A stretch of DNA of 64,000 bases, from the NCBI RefSeq assembly GCF_001625195.1, contig NC_054390.1:4302027-4366026 (forward strand). Direction: 5' to 3'. Position 1 is the first letter of the stretch. Each line of letters opens with the position of its first letter. The notes beneath the pieces are model-generated. The model saw only the letters and a program-made list of their open reading frames with translations, was not told the origin of the DNA and did no database searches. Made by a program: the position numbers and the translations under genes. Source of the stretch: Drechmeria coniospora. Its lineage: Eukaryota; Ascomycota; Sordariomycetes; Hypocreales; Ophiocordycipitaceae. Shown here piece after piece: positions 1 through 12,199 of the stretch.

Positions 1-3000
1 GAAAACCTCACATACTAATCATATGTGTCAAAATATTATACGACGGACACTTTAGGCGCCTTGGCCTTGTCAATGGTCAATAGGAACTTACAGGCTAGAA
101 AAAATTGCTCTCAGCGTTTTACTTGAACGATTGTTTTCAGAAAGATATGAGTCAATACCTACCTTCTAGAGGCAGTCGTATTTTAGCATCTCTCTATTGA
201 ATAGACCTGAATATACGGGTATCAACTAACGGCCTATAAACTTTTCAGCAAGTAAATCATGCTAGGATTAATAGCTATGGACTTACGGCCTTGAATTATA
301 GTTGGTTTAGTATCCCGTCTATAGTTAAGTTCGTTGGTTATGGATAATGCAAACGTACACGCTGTACAGTTTAGTTGCGATCGAACATTGCCAAAGAAAT
401 ATTTGAACAGTACCGAGAATATACTTACAGTCTAGTTGCTAGCTGCGTTAGTATGCTACTTACTGCATTTAGAGTAGGCGAGAACTAATTATAGGAACTT
501 ACCCACTACGACAGCCAGCAATTAGGATATGCCACAATCAGCTCTTTAAAAATACAAAATCTTACAGACTATATAGCTGCCAATCTTATTAGCAAAACCA
601 GTATAATATACAATTGTTACTATAGAGAATACGTAACTCCCTAAGGCATGTAAGCTGTTCAAGAACATTCAGACATTAACAGTCCGAGAAAGGAAATTAC
701 ATCCTATAGTTTCGAGCGGTATAAGTATGTATAGGGTGGGTACTACAAGTAATATTGGAAAATGACTTACTTTCTAAGATTTCGAGTCATTTAACAACAT
801 AAAAATATAGTTACTAATGTTTGATGATGAACTTACATGCCGCTGTTTGCAAACCGCATTAATTCAAAACCTCCTTAACAGTGGATTTGACGACAGAAAC
901 ATACAACCTAAAACTCTTAGCAACATAATACGTTGGTGAAATTTAAGAAAGCACTAGTTCATAAATAACTAACCCACTATATAAAAGCCGCAGCATTAAA
1001 ACGATATAGTTATTACGTTTTTTACTAATGCAAGGCATGACGAACGAACTAAACATGCTCAGTGTATGAGTATTATAATAGCAACAGAGTCTATATTTAG
1101 TGTAGGCTCCAACATACATTCTAAAGATTCAGTCTTATTAGTAAATACGAGTCGTCCATAGCAAGTTTATAAACATACACCCTAGATATCAAATTATCAG
1201 CGTCCAGACAGGGAATACTTTATTGGCCATTTTACACACATGCTAGTATGGCATTATTTTAATATATACTGCTGGTAATGCAATTTATGGTGACCGATAG
1301 AAAACATACTCCCTAGTTGCAAGTCATATTAGCATGCAAACAACAATAATGCGCGTTAATTGAAAGAAAGCAACTTACAACCTAATTGAATTTAGCAAAA
1401 ATATGCGAATAAAGGTGTTTCATATATCAGTGAATGCTAACTAGCTAAAGGTACTACCTGTATTAACAACTCGCTCGCAAACGTATTCGTTCCGAGTCAG
1501 AACACACGTTCTAAAATTAATGTATCCGGTTATTACTGAAAGTACAACTCGACATTTGTTAAAAGACGTAACACACTGACTAAAGTATTGCAATTAGTAA
1601 CTGGTAATACTCTTGGTCGATATAGTGAGAAATTACATCCTAGTTGCCAGGCGCATTAGACAGCCAATACAATACAAGTCTTAGCGACTACGGGTGCAAA
1701 ACCCAATACCTCCTTATCGCAAGTCAGGTTAGCATATAGTACAGTCAGCATCGCTAAAAAGGAAAAAAAGCAAAACTTACCGACTAGGAGCCGACAGCGA
1801 TATTAGAATTATCCCGAAATTCATACAGCAGATAATATAAGCATAAACGTACTGACTAAATTGTGACGATATTAGCATCTAGTTAGCAATAGAATCATGC
1901 AGCGTATATAACGAGCGACTGACCAGCTAGGTACTGTATTGGTATGCATTTCAGTCTTTCTTTTAAACAAGCGATATCATACTCTCTAGTTGCCATCAGT
2001 ACAAGTAAAATCAAGGAAACAAATTGCCCTTTGTGTAAGTCAGAACCTACGGCCTGAGGTTGTATGCTATGTTTAATTTTTGTATTCATAGGATTACTCC
2101 TTAGTGTAGATTGGTTCGTACCCTCTAGAATTGCCGCCACTTTAGCGGTTCAGGAGTAATAGTCGGGTGGGCGGGGGAGGGGGTTGTCGCCATACTCGCT
2201 ACGTTTGTTATCAGGATCAACTCTTGCCAGTAAATATTGTATAAGTCGATCACGAGCCGGAACTCACAGACTGGAAACAGTAATCAGCAGTATAAGCAGC
2301 AATATTTATTAAAATCACGCTTCCAACATACAATGATCTAATGTTTCGCGTCATATTGTCAACGATCAGACTCCTCATATGCCATAATAGGTAAGCGTAC
2401 CACCTGGATTCATGGTTAGCATTAAAATCTCACCGGTAATCAGGCTCATTATAAGTTCGTAGGGGAGGTCATACTTCCTAGAGTTGTCTACCATATTACC
2501 AACTTGTCAATTTTCTTTGTGAACTAGGAAGATCTTACGTCCTAGAATAAAACTGTTGGGTTAGCGTACCGCGTGCAACCTATACATACCATTGGGGTAA
2601 ATTATTTACCACCTCAAGGCACCATCTAGATTAGCAAACTGCAGGAACCAAGCGTTAGGTACAACTAGCAGCTTACCACCTAAGATTTTGCATTAGTAGT
2701 GAACAGTTCTACGCTGTTTTGGGTAAGGACCTACTTGCTAGTATAGCCAAACATAATAAGTTACTGCTAATAGGTAAATGATCAGAAAATACAATATAGG
2801 GCTTACTTTCTGTAAGTAATGACCGAATTAATTCGCCGCCGCAATCTAGACTCATATAGAGACGCGAGTAGGAACTTACGGCCTAGCAGTTATATCAGCA
2901 CTCGGACAGCTACAATATTAGATTCAGAAATGAACGTACGGTCTTGAAATTCTTCCTGCATCAGCATTTCGCAACGTATGAGTTGTACTATTGCTCAATA

Positions 3001-5867
3001 GACTTACGGCCTGCAGGATTAAGTTATACGCGTGCCAAACGAGTTATTCACCTGATGGTTCGTGCTTGCAGCCAACATACAGCCTAGTAAGTCCTAATTA
3101 GTATATTAATACACCTTACAGATAAAAACCAAATGTACATACGCTCTAGGATTAGGTCTATGTCAGAATCATTCTAGATTGTCTAGATACTTTTAGAATC
3201 GTACGTGCTGGATTAGAGTTATAGTCGCATTAACGAGGTGAGTCGATAATGATATTTTAACAGTTCAAACCTACAGTCTAAATATGCAGGATACCTTAGG
3301 ATCAAATCGTGAATAAAGGGGGGTTTTTATGGAGTTCGTACATGCTACTTGCCGTATTAGCACCAGAATCTGGATACTACAAAGGAATATATACTTTCTA
3401 GTAATAGCAGCCGCGTTAGCAATAAACAGAAATAAGAAATATTGACACGACCAAAAACTCACCACCTAACCGTACAAAGCAGTATTAGTATTTTGTTACA
3501 ATGTATATTATAGGTTTGAACTTACAGGCTAGAGTTGCCAGCCATATTAGCCAGCTACTAGCAGTAGCGAGCGGTATTGTTCGTGATAATATCGACATAC
3601 AGCCTAGCGTTAGTAGCCAAATTAGTTTACCTCTCAGTTTATTACGTATTAGATACTTGAACTTACAAGCTAATATACCGGCCTAATTATTATCATGCTA
3701 TACTGAGGCTCTTAGTATTTACAAGCTCAAACATACAGCCTTAAGTTTCTGCCAGCATTAAATTGTTAGTAAATGCCTGTATAAGATATCCTGTCGAAGA
3801 GCATACGTCCTAGCATCAAATTCTATATAAGCATTCTACCAGTATTAATTAGTTTATGTTCCTACTTACGGCCTACTACGAGTTAAATTACTGTCTATAT
3901 CTTAATTATGCGGTGCAGCTTACGTTCTGGAAATGAAAATATTAGCGGTTCGTCTGGACATTTATTGTTACAAGGAGCATACGCTCTATCGTCCGCGACC
4001 GTATTAATATATTGTTAGATCAGTCCATTGTGGACACAGCGTAGGAAAATACCGACTAAAGATCACAGAAGATTTAGCATCTTGCTACATTTATTAAACA
4101 TGCATCAATTTGCTGGCTCGAACTTACGCCCTTTTGAAATGCCAGCTGCGTTAGAAAACTACCTCCGAATGCTCATATCGGATATTGTTACGCAGAACAT
4201 ACTCCTCTCTAGTATCAGCAGTCAAATAGTTAGTTTTTGCGTACAGTATTTGTTACAATTATATACTAACAACCTAGTAGTAAGACAATTTAGCATCTTA
4301 CTACCTGTAGTGAAGTCTTATTATTGAAATTTGCAAAACTACCACCTACCAACTAAAAGTAGTTGCCTGTATTAGTACATCGCTAGAATCAATATTCTAC
4401 AAATAGATGTAGCAACTTACGCCCTTTGCAGTCTTGATTTCCAAAATACATTAGACTACTACTAGCTAGTGAATGTGTGTTTGTATAAGAGAGTATACTC
4501 TCTAGCATTAGTGGCCGTATTAGTATTACAGTAAGTTCAATACTACACAAATACTAGTACCTACTCCCTTAGAGTAGCATACCGTATTGATATTACACTA
4601 AAACAAAGGCAGGACTTACTAGCTATAGATACCAGCCATATTACTATCTTAATATCCAGACTCTTCAATAATCAGTAGCTTAAACATACAGCCTTATATT
4701 GCCAGATACATTAGATTACTGCAATTGAATGACATATGGTGTATAATTGAGGTCACCTACTTTCTAGGATTGGCAGCCGTATTAGAAGACTTTAAGTAGG
4801 ATTATACGATACTAGCACTTACCCCCTAGAGTAGTCTGCCGTATAAGTATACTATAAGAATAATGTATTGCTTGTATAGTGAGGACTTACGGCCTAAAGG
4901 TAGCAGGCTAGTTACTATCTTTATATTTCAGACTTTCCATAGTCTCCAGCTCAAGCTTACAGTCTTAAGTTTCCAAAGGCATTAGATAAGCACTAAATAA
5001 TAATATCGCATATAGTTGTAAGGAGCGTACTCTCTAGTGTAGGGACCGTATTAGAACACATTTGCCACATTATGCGAGTTTAGGAAGAGCTGACCAACTA
5101 CGTTTCTTTAGATTATTATACTGCCATATAGCCAAGTCGTTCAAATCGTGTTAGAAGACACTGACAACCTAGAGTTACTGCGTATTGGTGCACTGGCCAT
5201 AAGAATTGTTCAGTACAGGGAACATACGGTCTAGTATTAGCATTGAGGTTAGTATACTGCCGAAGTAGTTTGTCCTTCAGATAAAATAAATAACTTACCC
5301 CCTAGGTTTACCAGTATTAATAACATCTATACATTCAGCAATCGAGGTAACTTACGAACTAGGATTGGTTGCATTAGCAAGAACCCGAGATCATCGTCTT
5401 TACAAATGTTTGGTATATAGATACCGGCATACCGCCTAGTGAAATACAATGTATCAGAATGCGATATACTATCAATCCATTCGATATAATAATCGAAAAC
5501 TTTACAAACTTACAGACTATAGTAGGGAGCTTTTATTAGTATTATACTAAGAGTTGAAGTCGATCAGGATAAAAAACCAACAGCCTGGATTCTTTCCATT
5601 AGCTACTACTGGTATTTGATAAAGAAAAAAATACAGACACTTACACCCTATGTTTTTAAGGCGCATTAGCAAAACAAGAGATGGTGCTAGTCACTGGCTG
5701 GATCTTACAGCCTAGAGTTGACGAATGCTTAGGAATCAAGTTGAACCCTAGCCTATTATTATTAAACTTACGCGAGGGAACAACTCCGAGATCGTAGGAG
5801 CATGTTCTATACTGAATGCGATTCCTTGACCAGCAAGGAGCCCTACAAATAAGGGGAAGGGCTTCAT
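1..5867 (-). CDS. Gene 1: micro-exon gene for a putative secreted protein, 3' part beyond window edge
   Basis: Starts with ATG at 5867 and runs leftwards out of the window. After a 96-nt first exon the minus strand shows about 83 repeats of acceptor (TAG/CAG/AAG), exon and 5' splice site (GTAAGT, GTATGT, GTACGT and variants); nearly all exons are 3 nt. Examples: GCT (Ala) at 5709-5711 and GGT (Gly) at 5645-5647, with introns of 60, 61 and 60 nt measured between the first exons. Read in phase 0, the early part gives TVLRTAGKALGRG and the end nearest the window edge gives WTRAAKPY, matching the paralogues. Compared with genes 2 and 3 it lacks about seven consecutive single-codon exons between 831 and 965. 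A few exons are 6 nt (near 836, 2338 and 4206). The family is not recognised; a secreted protein is inferred from the N-terminus only. The model has no RNA support, but conserved order and phase across four copies make chance unlikely. Confidence 0.8.
5772..5867 (-). CDS. Gene 1 first exon: signal-peptide exon, 32 codons
   Basis: The 96-nt exon runs from ATG (5867-5865) to CGC just before GTAAGT (5771-5766), so the first intron is in phase 0. It begins MKPFPLFVGLLAGQGIAF, a short basic start followed by a hydrophobic core as in a secretion signal, and ends SELFPR. The same length, start and end are found in the other three copies, which fixes the start codon and the first splice site. Cleavage probably follows the small residues after the hydrophobic core; the closing Pro-Arg could be a processing site, which is speculative. 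Confidence 0.85.
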
Positions 5868-7070
5868 TATGGTAACGAGAATAAACGAGAAATGAATGCG
5901 ATACAAATATCAAAGGGGAAAATGAGGGCAAAACAAAAAAAACTAACGCGAGAGGCAGGAAGTGTGAGAATGCGGTAAGGAACCGGTGTTTTATATGCTC
6001 TTAGAGCTAAGCTCGGTGTTCTCTGGGAAAGCGTATATGTGCGAAGGTGCTCCGTAGTGCCTTGCTGTAAGGTATTGTTAGCGTATCCTTATGCCGAGCT
6101 AATTTTTGTACTAGTATGTAAGTGGCGATAGGCCAGCCGAATTCCACTTAGTACAAACTTTATTATGCGCTCCCTAGTTTATAGTTCAGACACTTGTGCA
6201 CTGTAGTAGTCTTGTGAGTATCATCATGAACTCTGTGTATTGTGATGGGCGAAGTACTTGGATAAAAAAACAGATACCACAACTACAGGCACTTGTTACA
6301 GAAGTTGAACCAGTTCCCAATATTAAAGCACATGGTGCGGCTGCTATCTAACTATATGTCCGTTTATGTCCATACTTTGCTGAAGTTGTATAGTAAAATA
6401 TTGAATAATAAATTTCAAGAAAGCAAATTAAACTCCGACTACGATTGTTCGACATTATACCAAACCACAGCCTACAAATTTCACATAGTAGTACCCGCAT
6501 AGTGCACACATATATATAGGAAGCTATAATCGAACTTCAATAGAGAAGATAAGGGCTTCATCTATATTTTGTTGTTGTTGTCTCCAAGTATTTAACATCA
6601 ATACAACATTATACGGGTTCAAACGATACAAAAGAATGCAAAGTCCTCACTACGAATGTAAGTACCTAGGTACCTAGGGCGTGGCGCTACACTCCGATAA
6701 AGTGGGTACGCACAGTAACGATAACAGCGTTAAGAGGTTGAATATGGTTACGGAACAGGTATAGCGTCAGTGCTGATGAAACAGTCCGTACTATGCTCCG
6801 TACTGTTCTCCTTCTTCCTAGGTCCAAAATAAGGTTTTCCCTACGGAGTACGGAGTACTTGTGTTCGTATCCGCAATTGATGTCCCCTCCCCACCAACTT
6901 GGGATCTCAAGGTAGGGAGGGACTCATGCGAGCAAGCACGCCGTCGCAAAGAGCTGTAACCTTGCAGATGCGAGTACAGTAGTCGAGAACTTGTACTCAT
7001 TTTAATTACGAGCATTTCCCCAATCCATTAGTGGCAGTTGTTTACTAATGACGGAGATTATTATTTGTTT
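5868..7070 (-). promoter_or_regulatory. Conserved upstream block of gene 1
   Basis: No gene is visible here. The block is recognisably shared with 26382-27430, 43482-44240 and 61895-63010: landmarks are GTGGCGCTA near 6684, the phrase GGTCCAAAATAAGG near 6821, and a stretch around 7030-7060 also found near 62960. It holds the 5' untranslated region, the TATA-like box and probably regulatory sites. Short ORFs in it are not conserved in frame. Confidence 0.6.
5989..5995 (-). promoter_or_regulatory. TATA-like box of gene 1
   Basis: TATAAAA on the minus strand, about 122 nt upstream of the gene 1 ATG. TATAAGG, TATAAGA and TATAAGA stand at the matching place in genes 2, 3 and 4, each followed by a conserved CACC/TACC-type context. 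The shared position and distance suggest the core promoter. Confidence 0.6.
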
Positions 7071-7272
7071 CAGAAGGAAGAAATTTAAGTTTGGCTATAC
7101 TGAGTGCCTACGCCGAGGGAGCAAAGCCGTATGTAATATAGATCTATATTTGTAAGTCTTATACTTATATTCTATTCTCCGAACTTGCTCTTGTATATAC
7201 TGCACTGTACTTATTATTTCTCTGTACACCTGCCTGGCCTCGTAGCATATACTTGCAGAATTATTTTTATGA

Positions 7273-7494
7273 TTATGACTTACTTACTATAAGATATTGT
7301 GTATTATATGTATATAGTGGCCAATAGTAGACTAGGATCACGTAATCGTGTGGGGCACGATTACGGAGAGGATAAAAGTGGCCGCTCAGGGGCAGCCTCT
7401 TTTCCCTCCTTTCGTACCAAATTGAATCCATTGAAAGAGATCTCTTGTTACCAGTTTCCCCCAGAACCGAACCAACAGATATAAATAAATACAT
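7273..7494 (-). repeat. Dispersed repeat, inverted copy near 49080-49230
   Basis: The minus strand resembles the plus strand at 49080-49230; both share TTGGTTCGGTTCTGG, AACTGGTAACAA and a following AGATCTCTT stretch. The minus strand is open for 73 codons and the plus strand for 61, but the reading frame is not kept in the other copy, so I treat this as a repeat rather than a gene. It could be an LTR or other transposon fragment. Confidence 0.55.
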
Positions 7495-7559
7495 TTCTCA
7501 GTAGACCAAGCACCCTAAAAGAAGAGATACGGTTCGGCGTACCTACGATATTCGTATAT

Positions 7560-8190
7560 ATATCGGTGGACTATATTTACTAACCGGTATATACTATTAT
7601 CAAGTAACCTGTAGGATTCGCTTTGTTACTCTTGTTGCCGTGCTCTCTAAACCAAAAGCATGCACCCGCCGAGTTACCGAGGCTCAGAGTCAGACTTCAA
7701 AGCTCGCTCTTTCTCTTTTCCAGAGGAGGACAAGGTAAGGGGCAGCTGCTATATCATATTTTGCATTACAGCTTAATTCGCCTAAGCGTAATAGGCCCCA
7801 GAATCTCCTTCTTTAGCACTTCGAATGGCAGTTTCTTTAGTTGCAATAGATTGGGTACAAACTGGCCATTCATCACCAAGTGCACCTTAAAAGGTCGTTA
7901 AATTGCCCGCGCTATCTCTTCGCCTTATTACAGGACAATCCTAGCTCTAGGGTCGACATTGTTATGGTATCGGGCTTAGCCCGATATGGGATACAAGATG
8001 GAGGGAACCAATGGACCCACTGGGGAATGCACATAAACTAGAAGCCCTAACTGGCAAGTAGTTTTCCCTTCTTCAAGTCTTTAATAAATATCATTGAGAT
8101 TCCTAGAGCAGTTGCCTAGCGACTCCGTAACAGACATCTCGAATAGCTCAATTAGCTCAATCAGATGGGAGGTAGACTGCAAGAAGAAAT
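7560..8190. repeat. Spacer segment shared with 47740-48215
   Basis: Non-coding spacer with clear similarity to 47740-48215 (shared CTCTAAACC, CTTTCTCTTTTCCA-like and TGCATTA phrases in the same order). Its right end, containing ATGGGAGGTAGACT near 8164, recurs near 28549. This shows that the spacers between the genes descend from one duplicated segment. No conserved ORF. Confidence 0.5.
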
Positions 8191-8249
8191 GCTGTTAAAA
8201 TTACCGGTATTTATACTAGTAAGACTACCCAAATAGGATACTATCCTAT

Positions 8250-8720
8250 GTGTATTGCTACTTGCAACACCTGGCAGCAGTACTACTGCTCGCCAATATA
8301 CTACCACTATACTGCACGTACAAGTAGTATATCGAGTTGACGAATTGCACTTGCTATGCAAATTCTCCTTGCTCTGACTTGGTACTACTGATGGCAGTAC
8401 TACTGCCCAGCTAATTTACTACTGTTGCGCATCTCGTGCAAGTAGTACTTGGTCGACTAAGCGAGATCACTGATCGGACCGTTAATTGACGCTGGCCCAA
8501 CTACTACTAGTAGTTGCCCGCCAATAGTACTACTGTTGCGCGCTAGGACCCACCCAACTGCAACTAGCAGTTGCTTGCTAGTAGTACTACTACTGGCCCA
8601 CTTGACTAATACTGCAGTACTACTGCTGTACTGTCGCGACCGAACACTAATACCAACTAAGTCTACCAGTTGCATATACCAACTATGCAACTTACAGTAT
8701 AACTCAACCAGAGTATTTGG
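8250..8720. repeat. Degenerate GTA/CTA-rich repeats
   Basis: Imperfect repeats of phrases such as CAGTACTACTGC, GCCAATA and TACTACTGTTGCGC, spaced irregularly by roughly 60-100 bases. A related stretch lies at 45690-46260 in the opposite sense. ORFs in both strands come from the biased composition. Origin unknown. Confidence 0.6.
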
Positions 8721-9132
8721 AGCTGCATTGCGTGCAGACAGATTGTTCGGAGATGCATTGTATGGAATCAGTTAGAATTCCAACACGTGCACATTACACT
8801 GATTGAGGTACTACCTCTTAGGTATAAAATGGTCCTACCTTTCCTACACTCCTAGATAGGAAACAAGCAAGCACAAGAAACACACACAAGTCTTTCTTTT
8901 GAATCGCATCTTGGCACTACCATTTGACTTGTTCAAATCTGTATTCCCTGCCCAGTTACTAACTGGTGTACTTCCTGCTGTTACTAACAGCCTCGATTGA
9001 TATCCATTTTGGATAGTCCGTGCAACTGTACTTCCACTGTGCACCCTTCCTATTTTTTCCCCCTTTATTTTCAAGAAGTAGTCAATTAGTTACAACCACA
9101 ATCTAGGAGTTGCAGGAATACAACAGTTCAAG
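8721..9132. other. Spacer, no gene seen
   Basis: Unremarkable AT-rich spacer between the GTA/CTA repeats and the minisatellite. The minus-strand ORF at 8844-9074 has no recognisable features and is not supported elsewhere. Confidence 0.4.
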
Positions 9133-9507
9133 ATGGATATTCACTCTATTGTTAACTTGAGCTATTATAGCAGCAGCGTGGCTAATTACAATGGCTCTGG
9201 CAGTCACAGTAGCGGCCCGGCTGGTCATAACGGCCCCGGCAGTTACAGCGGTCCCGGCAGTCACAACGGTCCCAGCAGTCACAGCAGCGGCCCGGCTAGT
9301 CACAACGGTCCTAGCAGTCACAGCAGCGGCCCGGCTAGTCACAACGGTCCTAGCAGTCACAGCGGTCCCGGCAGTCACAGCGGCGGCCCGGCTAGTCACA
9401 AAGGTCCCGGCAGTCACAGCAGTCCCAACAGTTACAGTAACAGCCTAGCCAACTATAATAACGAAGACTTTAATAGTTACGGCCCTAAAAATATGTTTAT
9501 TATGTAG
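9133..9507 (+). repeat. GC-rich minisatellite with an open frame
   Basis: About 9190-9430 consists of imperfect units, the clearest 39 bases long and containing GGCCCGGCTAGTCACAACGG; shorter units of 15-24 bases are variants. Because units are multiples of 3, all frames tend to stay open: a plus-strand ORF (124 codons, Ser/Gly/His-rich) and others on both strands. It directly precedes MULE-like coding sequence in the same frame after one stop, so it may once have been a low-complexity part of that element. I do not call a gene. Confidence 0.6.
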
Positions 9508-10860
9508 CAGCATGTAGTATATGCTGAAACTAAGGCTGAATTTGATATTAGATGGGAGAAGCTAAATACAATTTATTCGGAACACCAAGGACGAAATTTG
9601 CGTTATATTTCTTCGGAATATATACTCCTGTGGCACGAATGGGCAGGGTACTGTATTAAGAAGTACCGTAACTTTGGTCAAAGAGTTAATAGTCCAGTTG
9701 AAAGTGCCCATCATAACGTTAAAGGCTTTATTACAACTAGTTCTGCTGACTTATTACATCTCCATCATGCATTTATTAATATGGTAACTATCCGAGAGCG
9801 TTCATACAACTAGCGTTCGGCTGAAATGGCATTTAAATTACGATTTCAATACAGTACCCAAGAGTGGCTAGGGAATCTTAATCTTACAGTATCATATACT
9901 GCAGTTAACTTACTTTCTAACTAATACCGTATTGCTTGTACTGTATTACCTACAGTAAGGGAACCAAATCCAACACCACTACTTCCTTGCAAAACAAGTT
10001 GCTATTTTACACAACAATATGCTCTTCCTTATTGTTATTTTATTTTTAATCGACTTATCAATAATACTACATTGGAAAAGGAAGATTGTTACCCACGTTG
10101 GTGGTTAGATAAGCCGCTTGATATTGAAGAACCACTTCTTCGTATTCGTAACCCAGCTATTGTACAGAACCTTCGAGGCCGGCCCCATATTACTGAAAAG
10201 GGTAATCTTTCTTTAAGATGTAACCTACAACAGCCAAGTCAAAACAAAAGTAATGGGACAACTAAGCTAAATGCAAGTATCCGGAGGAATTTATCGCAAT
10301 TTGAGACTATTGAGTTACAAGTACAGCAAGTACCTAAGCGACAACGTTCCTTACAGGGCAAGGGAAAACAACAATATACTCCAGTAGCTACAGCAGCTAC
10401 AGCAGCTACAGTAGCCCCAGTCCTACAGTTTGATAACCCACTAGCTATCTATTAAAGATATATTACGGATAGTGATACTTGGTACCAAATGCAAGAGTAT
10501 ATAAGCAATAGGACAAACCAGAAATACCGGAAGGCTAAAACCTACCATTACGGTATACTAAAGCTATGTATAATTGGTGCCTTGATTGGAAGCAAATGGG
10601 AAAGCAATATAAAATGCAAACTGGTACTAGAGATTGGACTAGGGAAGAAATGATAGCGTATATTGATTGGGATAAGGCTAAAAACGACCGTCTTAATTAT
10701 AAGTTAGCTGATGTAATTTTTGTATAGCCTCTTCTAATAAGGTAAGGTATTGATGGAGTTTGGAGAGATATTAAGGAAGATATTGAGGAACAACAAGAAT
10801 TATACTTGAGATAATTACTTATATCTTGTTGTACTGCATAGGCACTAAACTTTTATAGCG
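9508..10860 (+). pseudogene. Mutator-like (MULE) transposase remnant, C-terminal part
   Basis: Coding sequence with in-frame stops (for example at 9811 and 9920). The translation has the typical late part of fungal MULE transposases: EYILLWHEWAGYCIKKYRN, then RVNSPVESAHHNVKGF (the NSPVESAH motif), then RIRNPAIVQNLRGRP, a shortened form of the Pro-Ala-x-V ... GRP tail. The N-terminal DDE catalytic part is not present here. The last long open stretch is 10072-10455. It is probably dead, because the stops and missing half exclude a working enzyme. Confidence 0.75.
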
Positions 10861-10920
10861 GGGCGTTGTGGGGCGCTAGGCGAAAAATCGTATTAATAGA
10901 GGAAACGGTTCGTATAATTA

Positions 10921-11780
10921 TTAGTACTGAATTGGAAAAGGAAGATTGTTACCTACGTTAGTGGCTGGATAGACCGCTTGATCTTGAAGAACCACTTCAT
11001 CGTATTCGTAACCCAGCTATTGTACAGAACTTTCGAGGCTGGCCCTGTAATACTGAAAAGGATAATCTCCCTTTAAGATATAACCTACAACAGCTAAGTC
11101 AAAACAAAAGTAATAGGACAACTAAGCTAAATGCAAGTATCCGGAGGAATTTATCGCAATTTGAGACTATTGAGTTATAAGTACAGTAAGTAATAAGGCA
11201 ATAACGTTCCTTATAAGGCAAGGGTAAACAGCAATATACTCCAGTAGTTACAGCAAGTACAGTAGCGTAGCTATAGCAGCTACAGCTACAGTAGCTACAG
11301 TAGCCCTAGTCCTCCAGTTTGATAACCCACTGGCTATCTATCAGAGATATATTACGGATAGAGATACCTGGTACCAAATGCAAGAGTATGCAAGCAATAT
11401 GACAAACCAGAAATACCGGAAGGCTAAAAACCTATTATTATGGTATACTAAAGCTATGTATAATTGGTGCCTTATTTGGAAGCAAATGGGAAAGCAATGT
11501 AAAATGCAAACTGGTACTAAGTAGAGATTGGACTAGGGAAGAAAGGATAGCGTATATTGATTGGGATAAGGTTGAAAACGACCGCCTTGAAGATAAGTTA
11601 GTTGATGTAAATTTTGTAAAGCCTCTTCCAATAAGGCGAGGTATTGATAGAATCTGGAGAGATATTGAGGAAGATATTAAGGAACAACAAGAATTATACT
11701 CCAGATAATTACTTGTATGTATCTTATTGTACTGCATAGGCGCTAAGATTTTATAGCGGGGCGTTGTAGGACGCTAGGCG
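10921..11780 (+). pseudogene. Second, more decayed copy of the MULE tail
   Basis: A direct duplicate of about 10070-10860, offset by about 850 bases. Many CAA or CAG codons of the first copy are TAA or TAG here (for example around 11170-11220), a C-to-T pattern at CA dinucleotides of the kind RIP leaves in ascomycete repeats. No working product is expected. A third related copy is at 49380-49920 on the minus strand. Confidence 0.7.
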
Positions 11781-12061
11781 TAAAGTCGTGTGAATAGAGA
11801 AAACGGTTCGTATAATTAGGAAGACTTATTGAATATCTTGCCTTTCCGTGAGCTGGCTTACATGTTTGGCACTGGAAGGGGACTTGCGTTCATTTACTTC
11901 TCAAGAATAACTAAAACCTGAGACCTTGGATGTTTTAGCCTGTACTCAAGTCATGCCCACCTGGCTTATGAAACCCTTGGGATTATTAGCAATGCCTCCG
12001 ACGTATGATACCTACAAGCCATTTCGCAGCACCAGCACATCCCGAAGCAAGGGTAGTACTA

Positions 12062-12151
12062 ACCGTGCCACACCCCACTTATTAGCGACTCGGATCCCTC
12101 GCACCAAGTTGGTGCTCACCACCACAACGCATACATCAGCACAACGCACAC
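12062..12151. repeat. Left terminal inverted repeat of the pogo-like element
   Basis: About 90 bases including ACCAAGTTGGTGCTCACCA, matched in inverted orientation by 14335-14429 with scattered differences. TA dinucleotides flank the pair. Confidence 0.75.
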
Positions 12152-12199
12152 ATGTTAATTCAAATACCTTCAATTGCGAATATCTTTACAACTATAATA

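Noticed and set aside
4028..4327. 99-codon plus-strand ORF and many other 60-100-codon ORFs within the arrays
   Set aside because: They run against the splice-signal pattern, are not conserved in frame between paralogues, and contain the regular motifs as meaningless peptides.
1..5700. CRISPR-like or satellite array, because of the regular ~70-bp spacing
   Set aside because: The repeated part is only short splice signals with a variable triplet between; spacing varies; paralogous copies keep the triplets in order. A satellite would not begin at a signal-peptide exon in each copy.
9103..9448. Repeat-protein genes in the minisatellite (open frames on both strands)
   Set aside because: Openness follows from unit lengths divisible by 3 and GC-rich units without stops; no start context, neighbours or conservation.
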